Origin: Agromyces tardus
GTDB lineage: Bacteria; Actinomycetota; Actinomycetes; Actinomycetales; Microbacteriaceae
Assembly (NCBI RefSeq): GCF_003710805.1
Contig: NZ_RHHB01000012.1
Location: 1 to 64,000, forward strand
Length of the DNA stretch: 64,000 nucleotides
Direction: 5' to 3'
Below, piece by piece: positions 24,022-32,645 of this stretch; the first letter of the stretch is position 1; each line of letters opens with the position of its first letter. Made by a program: the position numbers and the translations under genes. The notes beneath the pieces were generated by a model, which saw only the letters and a list, made by a program, of their open reading frames with translations, searched no databases and was not told where the DNA came from.

Positions 24022-26441
24022 GCGAGCCGATGACCACGATCCACCCCGAGGTGACGGATGCCGCGCCGCCGGCGCCATGGCACGACGCATCCGTGCCCGT
24101 GGCCGACCGAGTCGAGTCGCTCGTCGCCGCGATGACCCTCGACGAGAAGCTCGCGCAGCTCTACGGCGTGTGGGTCGGCGCGTCCGACGACGGGGGCGGC
24201 GACGTCGCCCCGCACCAGCACGACCTCAACGACGTCGTCGACCTCGACGCGCTGCTCCCCTCGGGGCTCGGGCAGCTCACGCGCCCCTTCGGCACCGCGC
24301 CCATCGACGCCGCCGTCGGCGCGGTCTCGCTCGCCCGCACGCAGCAGCGCATCGTCGCCGCGAACCGCTTCGGCATCCCCGCCCTCGCGCACGAGGAGTG
24401 CCTCGCGGGCTTCGCGGCCTGGGGCGCCACCGCCTACCCGGTGCCGCTGTCGTGGGGCGCGTCGTTCGACCCCGAGCTCGTCGAGCGGATGTCGCGCCGC
24501 ATCGGCGACGACCTGCGCAGCGTGGGCGTGCACCAGGGCCTCGCGCCCGTGCTCGACGTCGTGCGCGACGCCCGATGGGGCCGCGTCGAGGAGACCATCG
24601 GCGAGGACCCGTACCTCGTCGCGACCGTGGGCACCGCGTACGTGCGCGGCCTCGAGTCCGCGGGCGTCGTGGCGACGCTCAAGCACTTCGTGGGCTACTC
24701 CGCCTCGCGGGCGGGGCGCAACCTCGCGCCCGTCTCGGTCGGCACGCGCGAGCTCGCCGACGTGCTCCTGCCGCCGTTCGAGATGGCCGTGCGCGAGGGG
24801 GGCGCGCGCAGCGTCATGAACGCGTACACCGACCTCGACGGCGTGCCCTCGGCGGGCGACCGGGCGCTGCTCACGGGGCTGCTGCGCGAGACGTGGGGCT
24901 TCGACGGCACCGTCGTGGCCGACTACTTCGCGGTCGCGTTCCTGAAGCTGCTGCACGGCGTGGCCGGCACGTGGGGCGAGGCCGCGGCCGAGGCGCTCGA
25001 GGCGGGAATCGACGTCGAACTGCCCACCGTCAAGGCGTTCGGCGCGCCATTGCGCCGCGCGGTCGAGTCGGGCGCCCTCGACGTGGCCGTCGTCGACACG
25101 GCCCTGCGCCGCGTGCTGCGGCAGAAGGCCGAGCTCGGCCTGCTCGACGCCGACTGGTCGCCCGTGCCCCCTGCCCTGCGCGGCGCCGACCTCGCCGACG
25201 CCGAGGCGCTCCGCGGCTCGATCGACCTCGACTCCCCCGGCAACCGCGCGCTCGCCGCGCAGCTCGCCGAGGAGGCGGTCGTGCTGGTCTCGAACGACGG
25301 CACCCTGCCGCTCGCGGCATCCGCAGCCCGCACCATCGCGGTCATCGGGCCCAACGCCGACGACCCGTACGCGATGCTCGGGTGCTACTCGTTCCCGGCG
25401 CACGTCGTGGTGCAGCACCCCGGCGTCGCGACGGGCATCGAGATCCCGAGCCTGCTGGACGCGCTCCGTGCCGAGTTCCCGGGCAGCGACCTCCGCTTCG
25501 CACGGGGCACGAGCGTCGACGGCGGCGAGACCGAGGGCATCGCGGATGCGGCGGCGCTCGCGGCATCCGCCGACGTCGCGATCCTCGTGCTCGGCGACCG
25601 CGCGGGCCTCTTCGGCCGGGGCACGAGCGGCGAGGGCTGCGATGTGGAGTCGCTCGCCCTGCCCGGCGCCCAGCAGCAGCTCGTCGATGCCGTGCTCGCC
25701 ACGGGCACCCCGACCGTGCTCACGCTGCTCGCCGGTCGCCCGTACGCGCTCGGCCGTGCGGTGACCGACGCGGCGGCGATCGTCGAGGCGTTCTTCGCGG
25801 GCGAGGAGGGCGCCCCGGCGATCGCGGGCGTGCTGAGCGGCCGCGTGAACCCGAGCGGCCGCCTGCCCGTGAGCGTGCCGGCCACGCCCGGCACCCAGCC
25901 GACGAGCTACCTCGCCGCGCCCCTGGCACGCGCCACCGAGGTCTCGAACATCGACCCGACGGCGGCGTTCCCGTTCGGCCACGGGCTCTCCTACACCCCG
26001 TTCGAGTGGGAGTCGTTCGCGGGCGACGACGAGGAGATCGGCGTCGACGGCGAGGCCACGGTACGGCTGCGGCTGCGCAACGCCGGCGACCGCGCGGGCA
26101 CCGAGGTCGTGCAGCTCTACCTGCACGACCCGGTGGCGTCGGTCGTGCGCCCGGTGCAGCGGCTCATCGGCTTCGCGCGGGTCGACCTCGCTGCCGGCGA
26201 GCGCGCCGAGGTGCGCTTCACGGTGCCCGCCGACCTCGCGTCGTTCACGTCGCGGTCGGGCGAGCGCATCGTGGAGCCCGGCGAGCTCGTGCTGGGCGCC
26301 GGGCGCTCGAGCGCCGACCTGCCGTTCGCGCACACGGTGCGGCTCACCGGTGCGCCGCGCGCGGTCGACCAGACCCGGCGGCTGCATCCGGTGGTCGAGG
26401 TCGTGGCCGTGGCATCCGCCGCCGCCCGCCTCGAGGCCTGA
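24018..26441 (+). CDS. GH3 beta-glycosidase (probable beta-xylosidase or beta-glucosidase)
   Basis: The 807-residue cytoplasmic enzyme has the GH3 (alpha/beta)8 domain, the alpha/beta sandwich and a C-terminal fibronectin-III-like domain. The nucleophile is D302 in V-V-A-D-Y-F-A-V; many family members have S-D-W here, and A-D-Y/F is common in bacterial xylosidase-like GH3 proteins. K-H-F-V-G-Y and R-N-L are also present. ATG 24018 overlaps the permease stop; ATG 24030 is possible. It likely trims beta-linked units from imported oligosaccharides; xylose is inferred from the GH43 partner. Confidence 0.88.
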   Translation: MSEPMTTIHPEVTDAAPPAPWHDASVPVADRVESLVAAMTLDEKLAQLYGVWVGASDDGGGDVAPHQHDLNDVVDLDALLPSGLGQLTRPFGTAPIDAAVGAVSLARTQQRIVAANRFGIPALAHEECLAGFAAWGATAYPVPLSWGASFDPELVERMSRRIGDDLRSVGVHQGLAPVLDVVRDARWGRVEETIGEDPYLVATVGTAYVRGLESAGVVATLKHFVGYSASRAGRNLAPVSVGTRELADVLLPPFEMAVREGGARSVMNAYTDLDGVPSAGDRALLTGLLRETWGFDGTVVADYFAVAFLKLLHGVAGTWGEAAAEALEAGIDVELPTVKAFGAPLRRAVESGALDVAVVDTALRRVLRQKAELGLLDADWSPVPPALRGADLADAEALRGSIDLDSPGNRALAAQLAEEAVVLVSNDGTLPLAASAARTIAVIGPNADDPYAMLGCYSFPAHVVVQHPGVATGIEIPSLLDALRAEFPGSDLRFARGTSVDGGETEGIADAAALAASADVAILVLGDRAGLFGRGTSGEGCDVESLALPGAQQQLVDAVLATGTPTVLTLLAGRPYALGRAVTDAAAIVEAFFAGEEGAPAIAGVLSGRVNPSGRLPVSVPATPGTQPTSYLAAPLARATEVSNIDPTAAFPFGHGLSYTPFEWESFAGDDEEIGVDGEATVRLRLRNAGDRAGTEVVQLYLHDPVASVVRPVQRLIGFARVDLAAGERAEVRFTVPADLASFTSRSGERIVEPGELVLGAGRSSADLPFAHTVRLTGAPRAVDQTRRLHPVVEVVAVASAAARLEA

Positions 26442-26452
26442 GGGGCGCCCCG

Positions 26453-28003
26453 GTGGGCCGCTTCCGCAACCCGGTGCTGCCGGGCTGCCACCCCGACCCG
26501 AGCGTGTGCCGCGTGGGCGGCGAGTTCTTCCTCGTCACCTCGACGTTCGAGGTGCTGCCGGGGCTGCCGATCCACCGGTCGCGCAACCTCGTGGACTGGG
26601 AGCTCGTCGGCCACGCCGTGCACCGGCCGGGTCAGCTCGACCTGTCGACCGTGCCTGCCTCCGGCGGCCTGTTCGCGCCGACGATCCGGCACCACGACGG
26701 CCGGTTCCACGTCGTCTGCACCGTGGTGCACGGCGAGGGCCGGCAGGGGCATTTCCTCGTCACGGCGACGGATGCCGCGGGCCCCTGGTCGGACCCGATC
26801 TGGTTCGACGGGGTGCCCGGCATCGACCCGTCGCTCACGTTCGACGAGGGGCGCGCGTGGCTCTGCGGCACGCGCCTCGCCGAGCCGGGGGCGTGGGAGG
26901 GGCAGACGGAGGTCTGGCTGCGCGAGCTCGATCCGGCCTCGTTCGCGCCGATCGGGCCCGAGCACCTGCTCTGGCGCGGCGCCCTCGTCGGCGCCCGCTG
27001 GGCGGAAGGGCCGCATCTCTTCCGCCGTGACGGACGCTGGCTGCTGCTCGCCGCGGAGGGCGGCACCGAGCGCGACCACGCGATCGTCGTCGCGTACGCC
27101 GACGAGATCACCGGACCCTACGTGGGCGACGCCGGCAACCCGCGCCTCACGCACCGCGACCTCGGCTCGCGCGCGGGGCTCGTCGACGTCGGCCACGCCG
27201 ACCTCGTCGACGACGCCGACGGACGCTCGTGGGCGGTGCTGCTCGCGACGCGGCTGATCGACGGGCGGCGCAGCCTGCTCGGCCGGCAGACATGCCTCGT
27301 GCCCGTGGAGTGGGAGGCGGGCCGGCCGTTGTTCGCGCCCGGCGTCGGGCGGGTCCTCGCCGAGGTCGAGGCCGATGGGGTGCCGGATGCCGCGCCGGCT
27401 CCGCGCGACGCCGGCCCGCTCGTCGTCGACGACGGCCGCGGCGGGGTTCGGCTGGGGCTCGAGTGGAACGGCGTGCGCCGGCTGCCCTCCGAGGTCGCCG
27501 CGATCGGGCCGGACGGCGCGGTGCGCATCGCGGGGGGCGACCCGCCCGAGCGGGTCGGCCGCCCGGCGTTCCTCGGCGCTCGCCTGCCGTCGGTGCGGTC
27601 GCGCGTGCGGGTGCGGTTCGAGGTCGAGCAGGCCGCGGCCGGGTTCTCGGCCGGCCTGCTGCTGCGCCACTCCGAGGACGCGCACCTGGCGTTCGTCGTG
27701 CGCGAGGACGACGGCGCGCGACGGCTGGCGGTGTCGCTGCGCGCGGGCGGCGAGGAGCAGCGCCTCGTCGAGGCATCCGCCCCCGCTCTCGGGCCGATCG
27801 AACTCGCGCTCGAGGTCGACGGGTTCGCCGTGACGTGCTCGGTTCGGGCCGTCGGCGGCGGCCTCGAGCAGATCGGTGCGGCGGATGTCGCGGTGCTCTC
27901 GCCCGACGTCGCGGGCGGGTTCCTCGGGGTCTGGGCGGGCGTGCTCGCCGTCGGCGACGGCAGCATCCGGGTGGACGCCCTCGAGGTGTCGGCGCTCGAC
28001 TGA
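26453..28003 (+). CDS. GH43 beta-xylosidase/arabinofuranosidase
   Basis: The 516-residue enzyme begins with the GH43 five-bladed propeller and ends with a beta-sandwich of the type seen in GH43 beta-xylosidases (residues about 310-516). The catalytic triad is visible: D15 in C-H-P-D-P-S, D125 in G-I-D-P-S and E185 in W-A-E-G-P-H. The start is GTG 26453, 11 bp after the GH3 stop, with GAGGGG upstream; the conserved N-P-V-L-P-G follows within ten residues. No signal peptide, so it is cytoplasmic. Last gene of the operon. Confidence 0.9.
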   Translation: MGRFRNPVLPGCHPDPSVCRVGGEFFLVTSTFEVLPGLPIHRSRNLVDWELVGHAVHRPGQLDLSTVPASGGLFAPTIRHHDGRFHVVCTVVHGEGRQGHFLVTATDAAGPWSDPIWFDGVPGIDPSLTFDEGRAWLCGTRLAEPGAWEGQTEVWLRELDPASFAPIGPEHLLWRGALVGARWAEGPHLFRRDGRWLLLAAEGGTERDHAIVVAYADEITGPYVGDAGNPRLTHRDLGSRAGLVDVGHADLVDDADGRSWAVLLATRLIDGRRSLLGRQTCLVPVEWEAGRPLFAPGVGRVLAEVEADGVPDAAPAPRDAGPLVVDDGRGGVRLGLEWNGVRRLPSEVAAIGPDGAVRIAGGDPPERVGRPAFLGARLPSVRSRVRVRFEVEQAAAGFSAGLLLRHSEDAHLAFVVREDDGARRLAVSLRAGGEEQRLVEASAPALGPIELALEVDGFAVTCSVRAVGGGLEQIGAADVAVLSPDVAGGFLGVWAGVLAVGDGSIRVDALEVSALD

Positions 28004-28008
28004 GCGGC

Positions 28009-28515
28009 TCAGGCGTCGACGTCGTCGAGCCGGGCGATCACGACCTCGAGGAGCCGGGCGAGCTCACCGCGTTCGGCCTCGCCGAGGTCCTGCAGCACGT
28101 CGGACTCGACGACGTCGGAGCTGCGGATCGCGAGGCTGAACAGCTCCCACCCGTCGTCGGTGAGGCGCACGAGGATGCGCGTGCGGTTCCCGGGATCGGC
28201 CGCGCGTTCGATGAGCCCGCGCTCGGCGAGCTTGTCGAGGCGGTGCGTCATCGACGAGGGGGCGACGTTCGTGAGGTCGGCGAGCTGGCTCGGCGTGAGC
28301 GCCGTGCCCGCCTTGGCGAGCGCCGCGACGACCGCCCACTCCCCCGCGGCGACGTCGAGGTCGGCGAGCTGGCGGGCGTACCACTGGTCGAGCTTCTTCG
28401 ACAGGCTCTGCACCGCGGTAATGACGCGCTGCACGGACTCGTCGCCGCCGGCGGCGACGTAGGCGGCGACGGCGCGCCGGTGCTGCTCGGCGGCGCTCGG
28501 CTTGCGTCTGGTCAT
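28009..28515 (-). CDS. MarR-family transcriptional regulator
   Basis: The 168-residue protein has the MarR winged helix: L-T-P-S-Q-L-A-D-L-T-N-V-A-P-S-S-M-T-H-R as recognition region and a D-P-G-N-R-T-R-I-L-V wing. It faces an MFS transporter gene across a 141-bp gap with two palindromes, so it most likely represses that gene and itself. It ends five bases from the GH43 stop, so the two units converge with almost no spacer. Confidence 0.9.
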   Translation of the reverse strand: MTRRKPSAAEQHRRAVAAYVAAGGDESVQRVITAVQSLSKKLDQWYARQLADLDVAAGEWAVVAALAKAGTALTPSQLADLTNVAPSSMTHRLDKLAERGLIERAADPGNRTRILVRLTDDGWELFSLAIRSSDVVESDVLQDLGEAERGELARLLEVVIARLDDVDA

Positions 28516-28522
28516 GCGGGAA

Positions 28523-28568
28523 TTCTCGCACGAGAACTTCGGTTGCTAATATTTCGTCATCGAAGTAT
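28523..28568. promoter_or_regulatory. Two MarR-type operators between marR and the MFS gene
   Basis: TTCTCGCACGAGAA (28523-28536) has perfect 6-bp arms. ATATTTCG and CGAAGTAT around TCAT (28549-28568) match at 7 of 8 arm positions. Their place between divergent genes fits autoregulation and control of the exporter. Confidence 0.6.
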
Positions 28569-28656
28569 TCGACGGCGAACGGATGCCGCCGGGCCGCCGC
28601 CCGGTCGCCCGACCCGGCCGTCCGACCCGCCACTGCCCGGAAAGGGGTGTTCACCC

Positions 28657-29928
28657 ATGCGCGCGATGCTGCTCGTCATCGCCTCCGGCATCGGCTCGCT
28701 CGGATGGGGTGGCGTCCTGCCGTACCAGTACGCCTACGCCGCGGACACGCGCGACTGGGGCGCGTTCGTTGCGGCCGCGGCATCCTCGCTGTTCTCGATC
28801 GGCGCGCTCGTGGCTGCGCCGATCGCGGGTCGGCTGAGCGACCGGTTCCCACCCGTGCGCGTCGCCGTGGCGACCCAGCTCATCGGCGCGGCCGGCGCGG
28901 CGTCGCTGATGTTCGCCGACGCACCGGCTGCGTTCCTCGCGGGGATGCTCGTCTTCGGGCTCGGCCTCTCGGCGGCCGCGCCGGCCAAGCAGGTGCTCGC
29001 GCTGCAGTGGTCGTCGAGCGGCGACCGCCGCAGGGTGTTCGCCTACAAGTTCACCGGCGAGTCGCTCGGCATGGCCGCGGGCGCGTTCCTCGCCGGGCAC
29101 TTCGTCGACCTCGACCGGCCCGACGGCCTCGACGTGGGGTTCCTCATGGCCGCGGCGGGGTTCGTCATGTCGTCCGCGATCATCGCGGTCGCCGGCCGCG
29201 GCGCGCCCGCGCCGTCGGACTTCGCGGGCGGCGCCACCGGCAGCCTCGCCGCGGTGGAGGACCACGACCGCGGCATCCTGCGCATCATCGTGACGAACCC
29301 CGCGCTGCGCTGGACGGCCGTGGTCACGATCGCCCTCGCGCTCGGCTTCTACGCGCAGTTCGAGTCGGGACTGCCCGCGTACGGCATCACGGTGCTCGGC
29401 GTCGACCCCATCACGATCGGCACGGCGGCGGCCGTCAACTGCCTCGTGATCGTCGCCATCCAGGTGGTCGTCGTGCGGCTCACCGCGAAGCGCAGCGCAC
29501 CCGTGCTGCTCATGGCGGTCGGCGCCATCTGGGTGCTCGCGTGGCTCGGGCTCTCGGCCGCGCAGCTCGCCCCCGGCGTCGCGTCGGCGATCCTCGTCAT
29601 GACGTACGGCATCTTCGCGGTCGGCGAGACCATCTACAGCCCGGTGCTCAACCCCCTCACCGCGTCGCTCGCCCCGAAGGGCATGGTCGGCCGCACGCTC
29701 GGGGCGATGGCGGCGCTGCAGACCGCCTTCACGGCGGCCGGGCCGCTCGTCGCCGGCGTGCTGCTCGGAGCCGGGCTCGTCGACGGGTTCCTCGTCATGC
29801 ACCTCGCGATCAGCGCGCTCGCGGTCGTCGCCGCGTGGCGCGTGCACCGAGCGCTCGCCGCGGCGCGGGTCACGCCCGAGCCGCCGTTCACGCGACCGGT
29901 GCCCGTGGCGGGCCTGGGCGGGGCGTGA
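28657..29928 (+). CDS. MFS transporter under MarR control
   Basis: The 423-residue protein has twelve hydrophobic segments. Loop 2-3 reads G-R-L-S-D-R-F-P-P-V-R, a loose motif A. It opens directly with the first helix (L-L-V-I-A-S-G-I-G-S-L-G-W-G) and ends with a short Pro-rich tail. ATG 28657 is about ten bases after AAAGGGG. The substrate is unknown; with a divergent MarR, drug or metabolite export is likely. Confidence 0.85.
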   Translation: MRAMLLVIASGIGSLGWGGVLPYQYAYAADTRDWGAFVAAAASSLFSIGALVAAPIAGRLSDRFPPVRVAVATQLIGAAGAASLMFADAPAAFLAGMLVFGLGLSAAAPAKQVLALQWSSSGDRRRVFAYKFTGESLGMAAGAFLAGHFVDLDRPDGLDVGFLMAAAGFVMSSAIIAVAGRGAPAPSDFAGGATGSLAAVEDHDRGILRIIVTNPALRWTAVVTIALALGFYAQFESGLPAYGITVLGVDPITIGTAAAVNCLVIVAIQVVVVRLTAKRSAPVLLMAVGAIWVLAWLGLSAAQLAPGVASAILVMTYGIFAVGETIYSPVLNPLTASLAPKGMVGRTLGAMAALQTAFTAAGPLVAGVLLGAGLVDGFLVMHLAISALAVVAAWRVHRALAAARVTPEPPFTRPVPVAGLGGA

Positions 29929-29977
29929 CCGGCACGCACGGCGGAACGGACGGCTGACGCGGGCACGCCTCGACTGG

Positions 29978-29983
29978 TAGCCT
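29978..29983 (+). promoter_or_regulatory. -10 box of a near-leaderless resistance-type leader
   Basis: TAGCCT ends nine bases before the ATG of a seven-codon ORF at 29993, so transcription should start about three bases before that ATG. I could not define a good -35 box. Confidence 0.5.
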
Positions 29984-29992
29984 GACCCCGCT

Positions 29993-30016
29993 ATGGTCAG
30001 CTTCATCGTCGCCTGA
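29993..30016 (+). CDS. Leader peptide MVSFIVA
   Basis: ATG-GTC-AGC-TTC-ATC-GTC-GCC-TGA encodes seven residues right behind a -10 box, without room for a ribosome binding site. Short, hydrophobic leader peptides directly at the mRNA start precede inducible antibiotic-resistance genes in actinobacteria, where drug-stalled ribosomes change downstream folding. A 142-nt structured leader and an MFS exporter gene follow here. Role inferred; the stalling drug is unknown. Confidence 0.6.
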   Translation: MVSFIVA

Positions 30017-30113
30017 GTCTTCCCCGACCCGTCCCTCGTGGCCCCCGTCTGCGGCCCCGGGCGGGACCGATGGCGCGTCCTTCGGCGTGCCGACCTGACA
30101 GCGCGACCCTCCG

Positions 30114-30154
30114 CCGGCCCATGGGCCGGTGTCGAAGGTCGTCCCAGATGGGAC
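30114..30154 (+). promoter_or_regulatory. Leader hairpins before the frameshifted MFS gene
   Basis: CCGGCCCATGGGCCGG (30114-30129) is a perfect palindrome, and GTCCCAGATGGGAC (30141-30154) has 6-bp arms. The second covers the only purine-rich stretch close to the ATG at 30159 and could hide the ribosome binding site until translation of the leader alters the fold. Confidence 0.5.
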
Positions 30155-30158
30155 TCCG

Positions 30159-31408
30159 ATGTCCACCGAACCACTGTCCTACCGCGCCGTGCTGCGCACG
30201 CCGCACGTCACGCGGTCCTTCCTCTCCAGCATCGTCGGCCGCCTGTCGCTCGCGACATCCGGACTGGCGCTCGTACTGCTGCTGCAACGGGCCACCGGAT
30301 CGTTCGCGATCGCCGGAGGGGTCACGGCCGCGCTCGGAATCGCGAACGTCGTGGCGACGCCGTGGCGCGCGCGGCTCATCGATCGCCGCGGGCAGGCCGT
30401 GGTGCTGTCGGCGCTCAGCCTCGCGCACGCCGCGTCGCTCGTCGCGATCGGGCTCACCCCAACGCGGGGCTGCCGATCCTGCTGTGCCTGGGCGTGATCG
30501 CCGGGGCATCCTCGCCGCCGTTCGCGGCCACCATGCGGGTGCTGTGGTCGGTCTCGCTGCCACCGGGTGGCCTGCGAACCCGCGGCCTCAGCCTCGATGC
30601 CGTCGCCGGCGAGGTGACGTTCGCGGTCGGGCCGCTGGTCGCCGCACTGCTGGCGGTGGTCGTCGATCCGCTCGCGTCCCTGCTCTTCTCCGCGGGGTGC
30701 GCCGCCGTCGGGGCCGCACTGTTCGTGACCAGCCCGCTCTCCCGCCGGCAGCGCGGCTCACGCACGACCGGGCACGCCAGGGCCGCCGTCCCCTCGCCGC
30801 TGCGCACCCGGGGCTTCACGCCCGTCGTCGTCGCGATGCTGGCTCCCGGAATGGTCCTCGGCTGCATGGAGATCGCCGCGCCGGCCCTGGCCGCCGCGGC
30901 GTCGAACACCGTGCTGGCCGGCATGCTGCTCGCACTCTTCGCGGGCGCGAGCGCCGTCGGCGGCCTGCTCTACGGCTCCGTGCGGCTGCGATCGACGATG
31001 GAACGGCAGCTGGTCGTGCTGACCCTCGCGCTGCTCCTGGTCACCGTCGCCACGGGACTCGTCGGCGGCACGATCGCGGCGCTCATCGGGTTCGCGGTGA
31101 GCGGCCTCTGCCTCGCACCCGTCTTCATCGTCGGTTACCTCACCGCCAACCTGCGCAGCGATCCCCGCGTGCGCACCGAGGCGAACGCCTGGATCGACAC
31201 CGCGGTGACGCTCGGAGCGGCACTCGGCGCGGCAGTGGTCGGCGCGCTCACCGACACGGCCGATCCCGGGCATGCGCTCGCACTGGGCATCGTCGCGCCC
31301 GCCGTCATCCTCGCGATGTGCACGCCGTTCCTGCTGCGGATGCGGCGCGCCGATCACGCCGTGAGGAGCGGGCACACCGAGCAGGGAGAGCGACCCGAGC
31401 CGCACTGA
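30159..31408 (+). pseudogene. MFS efflux transporter, single-base frameshift
   Basis: Two overlapping frames together make a normal MFS transporter of about 415 residues. Residues from ATG 30159 (M-S-T-E-P-L-S-Y-R-A-V-L-R) run to L-V-A-I-G-L-T; from about 30455 a frame one base back continues N-A-G-L-P-I-L-L-C-L-G to the TGA at 31408. One missing C in the CCCC run at 30457-30460 explains it (T-P-N-A-G expected). The remainder is intact, with no stops and normal helices, so the loss is recent or a sequencing error. The leader peptide upstream suggests drug-inducible export. Confidence 0.8.
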
Positions 31409-31443
31409 TGGGCTCCGGCGACCTCGCGCATGAGCCGCTGTGC

Positions 31444-31449
31444 TAGCGT
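31444..31449 (+). promoter_or_regulatory. Candidate -10 box of the patatin leader transcript
   Basis: TAGCGT precedes the AGGAGGTG ribosome site of the 19-codon leader ORF by about 24 bases. No convincing -35 box is seen. Confidence 0.35.
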
Positions 31450-31486
31450 CTCGGTCATCGTGACCCGTCGACAGGAGGTGAGACCC

Positions 31487-31546
31487 GTGAACGAAGTATC
31501 CGCACCGGGTGCTCCCCCGCAGTCCACGATCGCGCGACTGGGTTAG
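31487..31546 (+). CDS. Leader ORF MNEVSAPGAPPQSTIARLG
   Basis: GTG 31487 has a near-ideal AGGAGGTG seven bases upstream and encodes 19 residues ending L-G before TAG. It ends 46 bases before the patatin-like gene. The stop codon lies in the first arm of a hairpin whose second arm abuts the ribosome binding site of that gene, the layout of translational attenuation. The Pro-Pro at positions 10-11 could slow ribosomes. I do not recognise the peptide as a described leader. Confidence 0.6.
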   Translation: MNEVSAPGAPPQSTIARLG

Positions 31547-31589
31547 TCGCCACCGGGAGCGCCCGCCAGGCGAATCGCGAAAGGCGACT
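31545..31589 (+). promoter_or_regulatory. Hairpin that can hide the patatin-gene ribosome site
   Basis: AGTCGCC (31545-31551) pairs perfectly with GGCGACT (31583-31589). The second arm takes up part of GAAAGG (31579-31584), the likely ribosome binding site for ATG 31593. A ribosome at the end of the leader ORF would cover the first arm. Confidence 0.55.
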
Positions 31590-31592
31590 CCC

Positions 31593-32591
31593 ATGAACAC
31601 CACATCTTCTTCACCGCACTTCGGCCCGACGGCGGCCTCCGACGTCTCCCGGTCCGACCGGAATCAGCCGCAGGTCGACGCCACTGGGCGCTTGCACGCC
31701 ACGGGTGAGCGAGCACTGGTCCTCGGTGGCGGCGGATCGACCGGCAACGCGTGGCTGATCGGCGTCCTCGCCAGCCTGTTCGATGCCGGGCTCGACGTGA
31801 CCGCAGCCGAGCTGACCGTCGGGACGTCGGCCGGCTCGACGGCCGCAGCCCAATTGGCCGGCGCCACCCCGACCGAGTTGCTCGGCGCCATCCTCGCCGC
31901 TGCCCCCCGCGAACGGACCCGTGCGGTCGGGCCGGGGCCCGACCGAGGGCGCGCTGCGATCGGGGCGGTCGCCGACCACCTGGAGCGGAGACGCAGGATC
32001 ATCGCCTCCGCTGCAGATGCGGCCGACATGCGCCGCAGGATGGGCGCGGCGGCACTCGACCTGGATGCTGCGTCGGACGGCTCCTGGCAGACGCAGTGGC
32101 GAGCCACCGTCGCCTCGCGGCTGCCCGGTCAGCGATGGCCGGACCGAACGGTGCTCGTCACGGCGGTCGATGCCCGGACCGGGGAGCCGGTCGTGTTCGA
32201 CCGCCACAGCGGAGTCGACCTCGTGGACGCCGTCGCCGCGAGCTGCGCGAGCGGCCGACCGTACCGGATCGGGGACCGCCCGTACATCGACGGCGGCTAC
32301 CGCTCCAACGCCGACAACGCCGACCTGGCGGTCGGATACCGGCGGGTGCTGGTGCTGTCACCGCTCGGCGGCAGGTCGCTGACGCCCGTGGACTGGGGGG
32401 TGCACCTCGCAACCCAGGTCGACGGACTCCGCGCAGGCGGCAGCAGCGTCGAGACGGTCTTCCCCGACGGCGACTCCGAGCACCTGTTCGGCGCCGCTGC
32501 GATGGATCCGACGCTGCGTCCGCCCGCTGCCCGAGCCGGCTACGAGCAAGGCAGAGCCCGTGCCGAGCAGCTCACCGGATTCTGGCGCTGA
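31593..32591 (+). CDS. Patatin-like phospholipase/acylhydrolase
   Basis: The 332-residue protein has the patatin catalytic dyad: G-T-S-A-G-S with nucleophile S79, and D233 in Y-I-D-G-G. The oxyanion-hole motif G-G-G-G-S-T-G is at 45-51. A Ser/Asp-rich stretch of about 38 residues comes before the domain; there is no signal peptide. Family members hydrolyse phospholipids or other acyl esters. The gene stands alone behind a leader ORF and hairpin, so it is probably induced translationally. Confidence 0.88.
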   Translation: MNTTSSSPHFGPTAASDVSRSDRNQPQVDATGRLHATGERALVLGGGGSTGNAWLIGVLASLFDAGLDVTAAELTVGTSAGSTAAAQLAGATPTELLGAILAAAPRERTRAVGPGPDRGRAAIGAVADHLERRRRIIASAADAADMRRRMGAAALDLDAASDGSWQTQWRATVASRLPGQRWPDRTVLVTAVDARTGEPVVFDRHSGVDLVDAVAASCASGRPYRIGDRPYIDGGYRSNADNADLAVGYRRVLVLSPLGGRSLTPVDWGVHLATQVDGLRAGGSSVETVFPDGDSEHLFGAAAMDPTLRPPAARAGYEQGRARAEQLTGFWR

Positions 32592-32645
32592 GGCGGAGCG
32601 CGTCGGCATCCGTCGACCCGAGTCGGGAACCGAAGGCGAGCATGC

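Noticed and set aside
24018-26441. Calling this GH3 enzyme a beta-N-acetylhexosaminidase
   Set aside because: The protein is the long three-domain form with a fibronectin-like end and lacks the K-H-F-P-G-x-G motif of NagZ-type enzymes.
30457-30460. Programmed frameshifting in the MFS gene
   Set aside because: No X-XXY-YYZ slippery heptamer and no suited downstream structure; loss of one C explains the sequence better.
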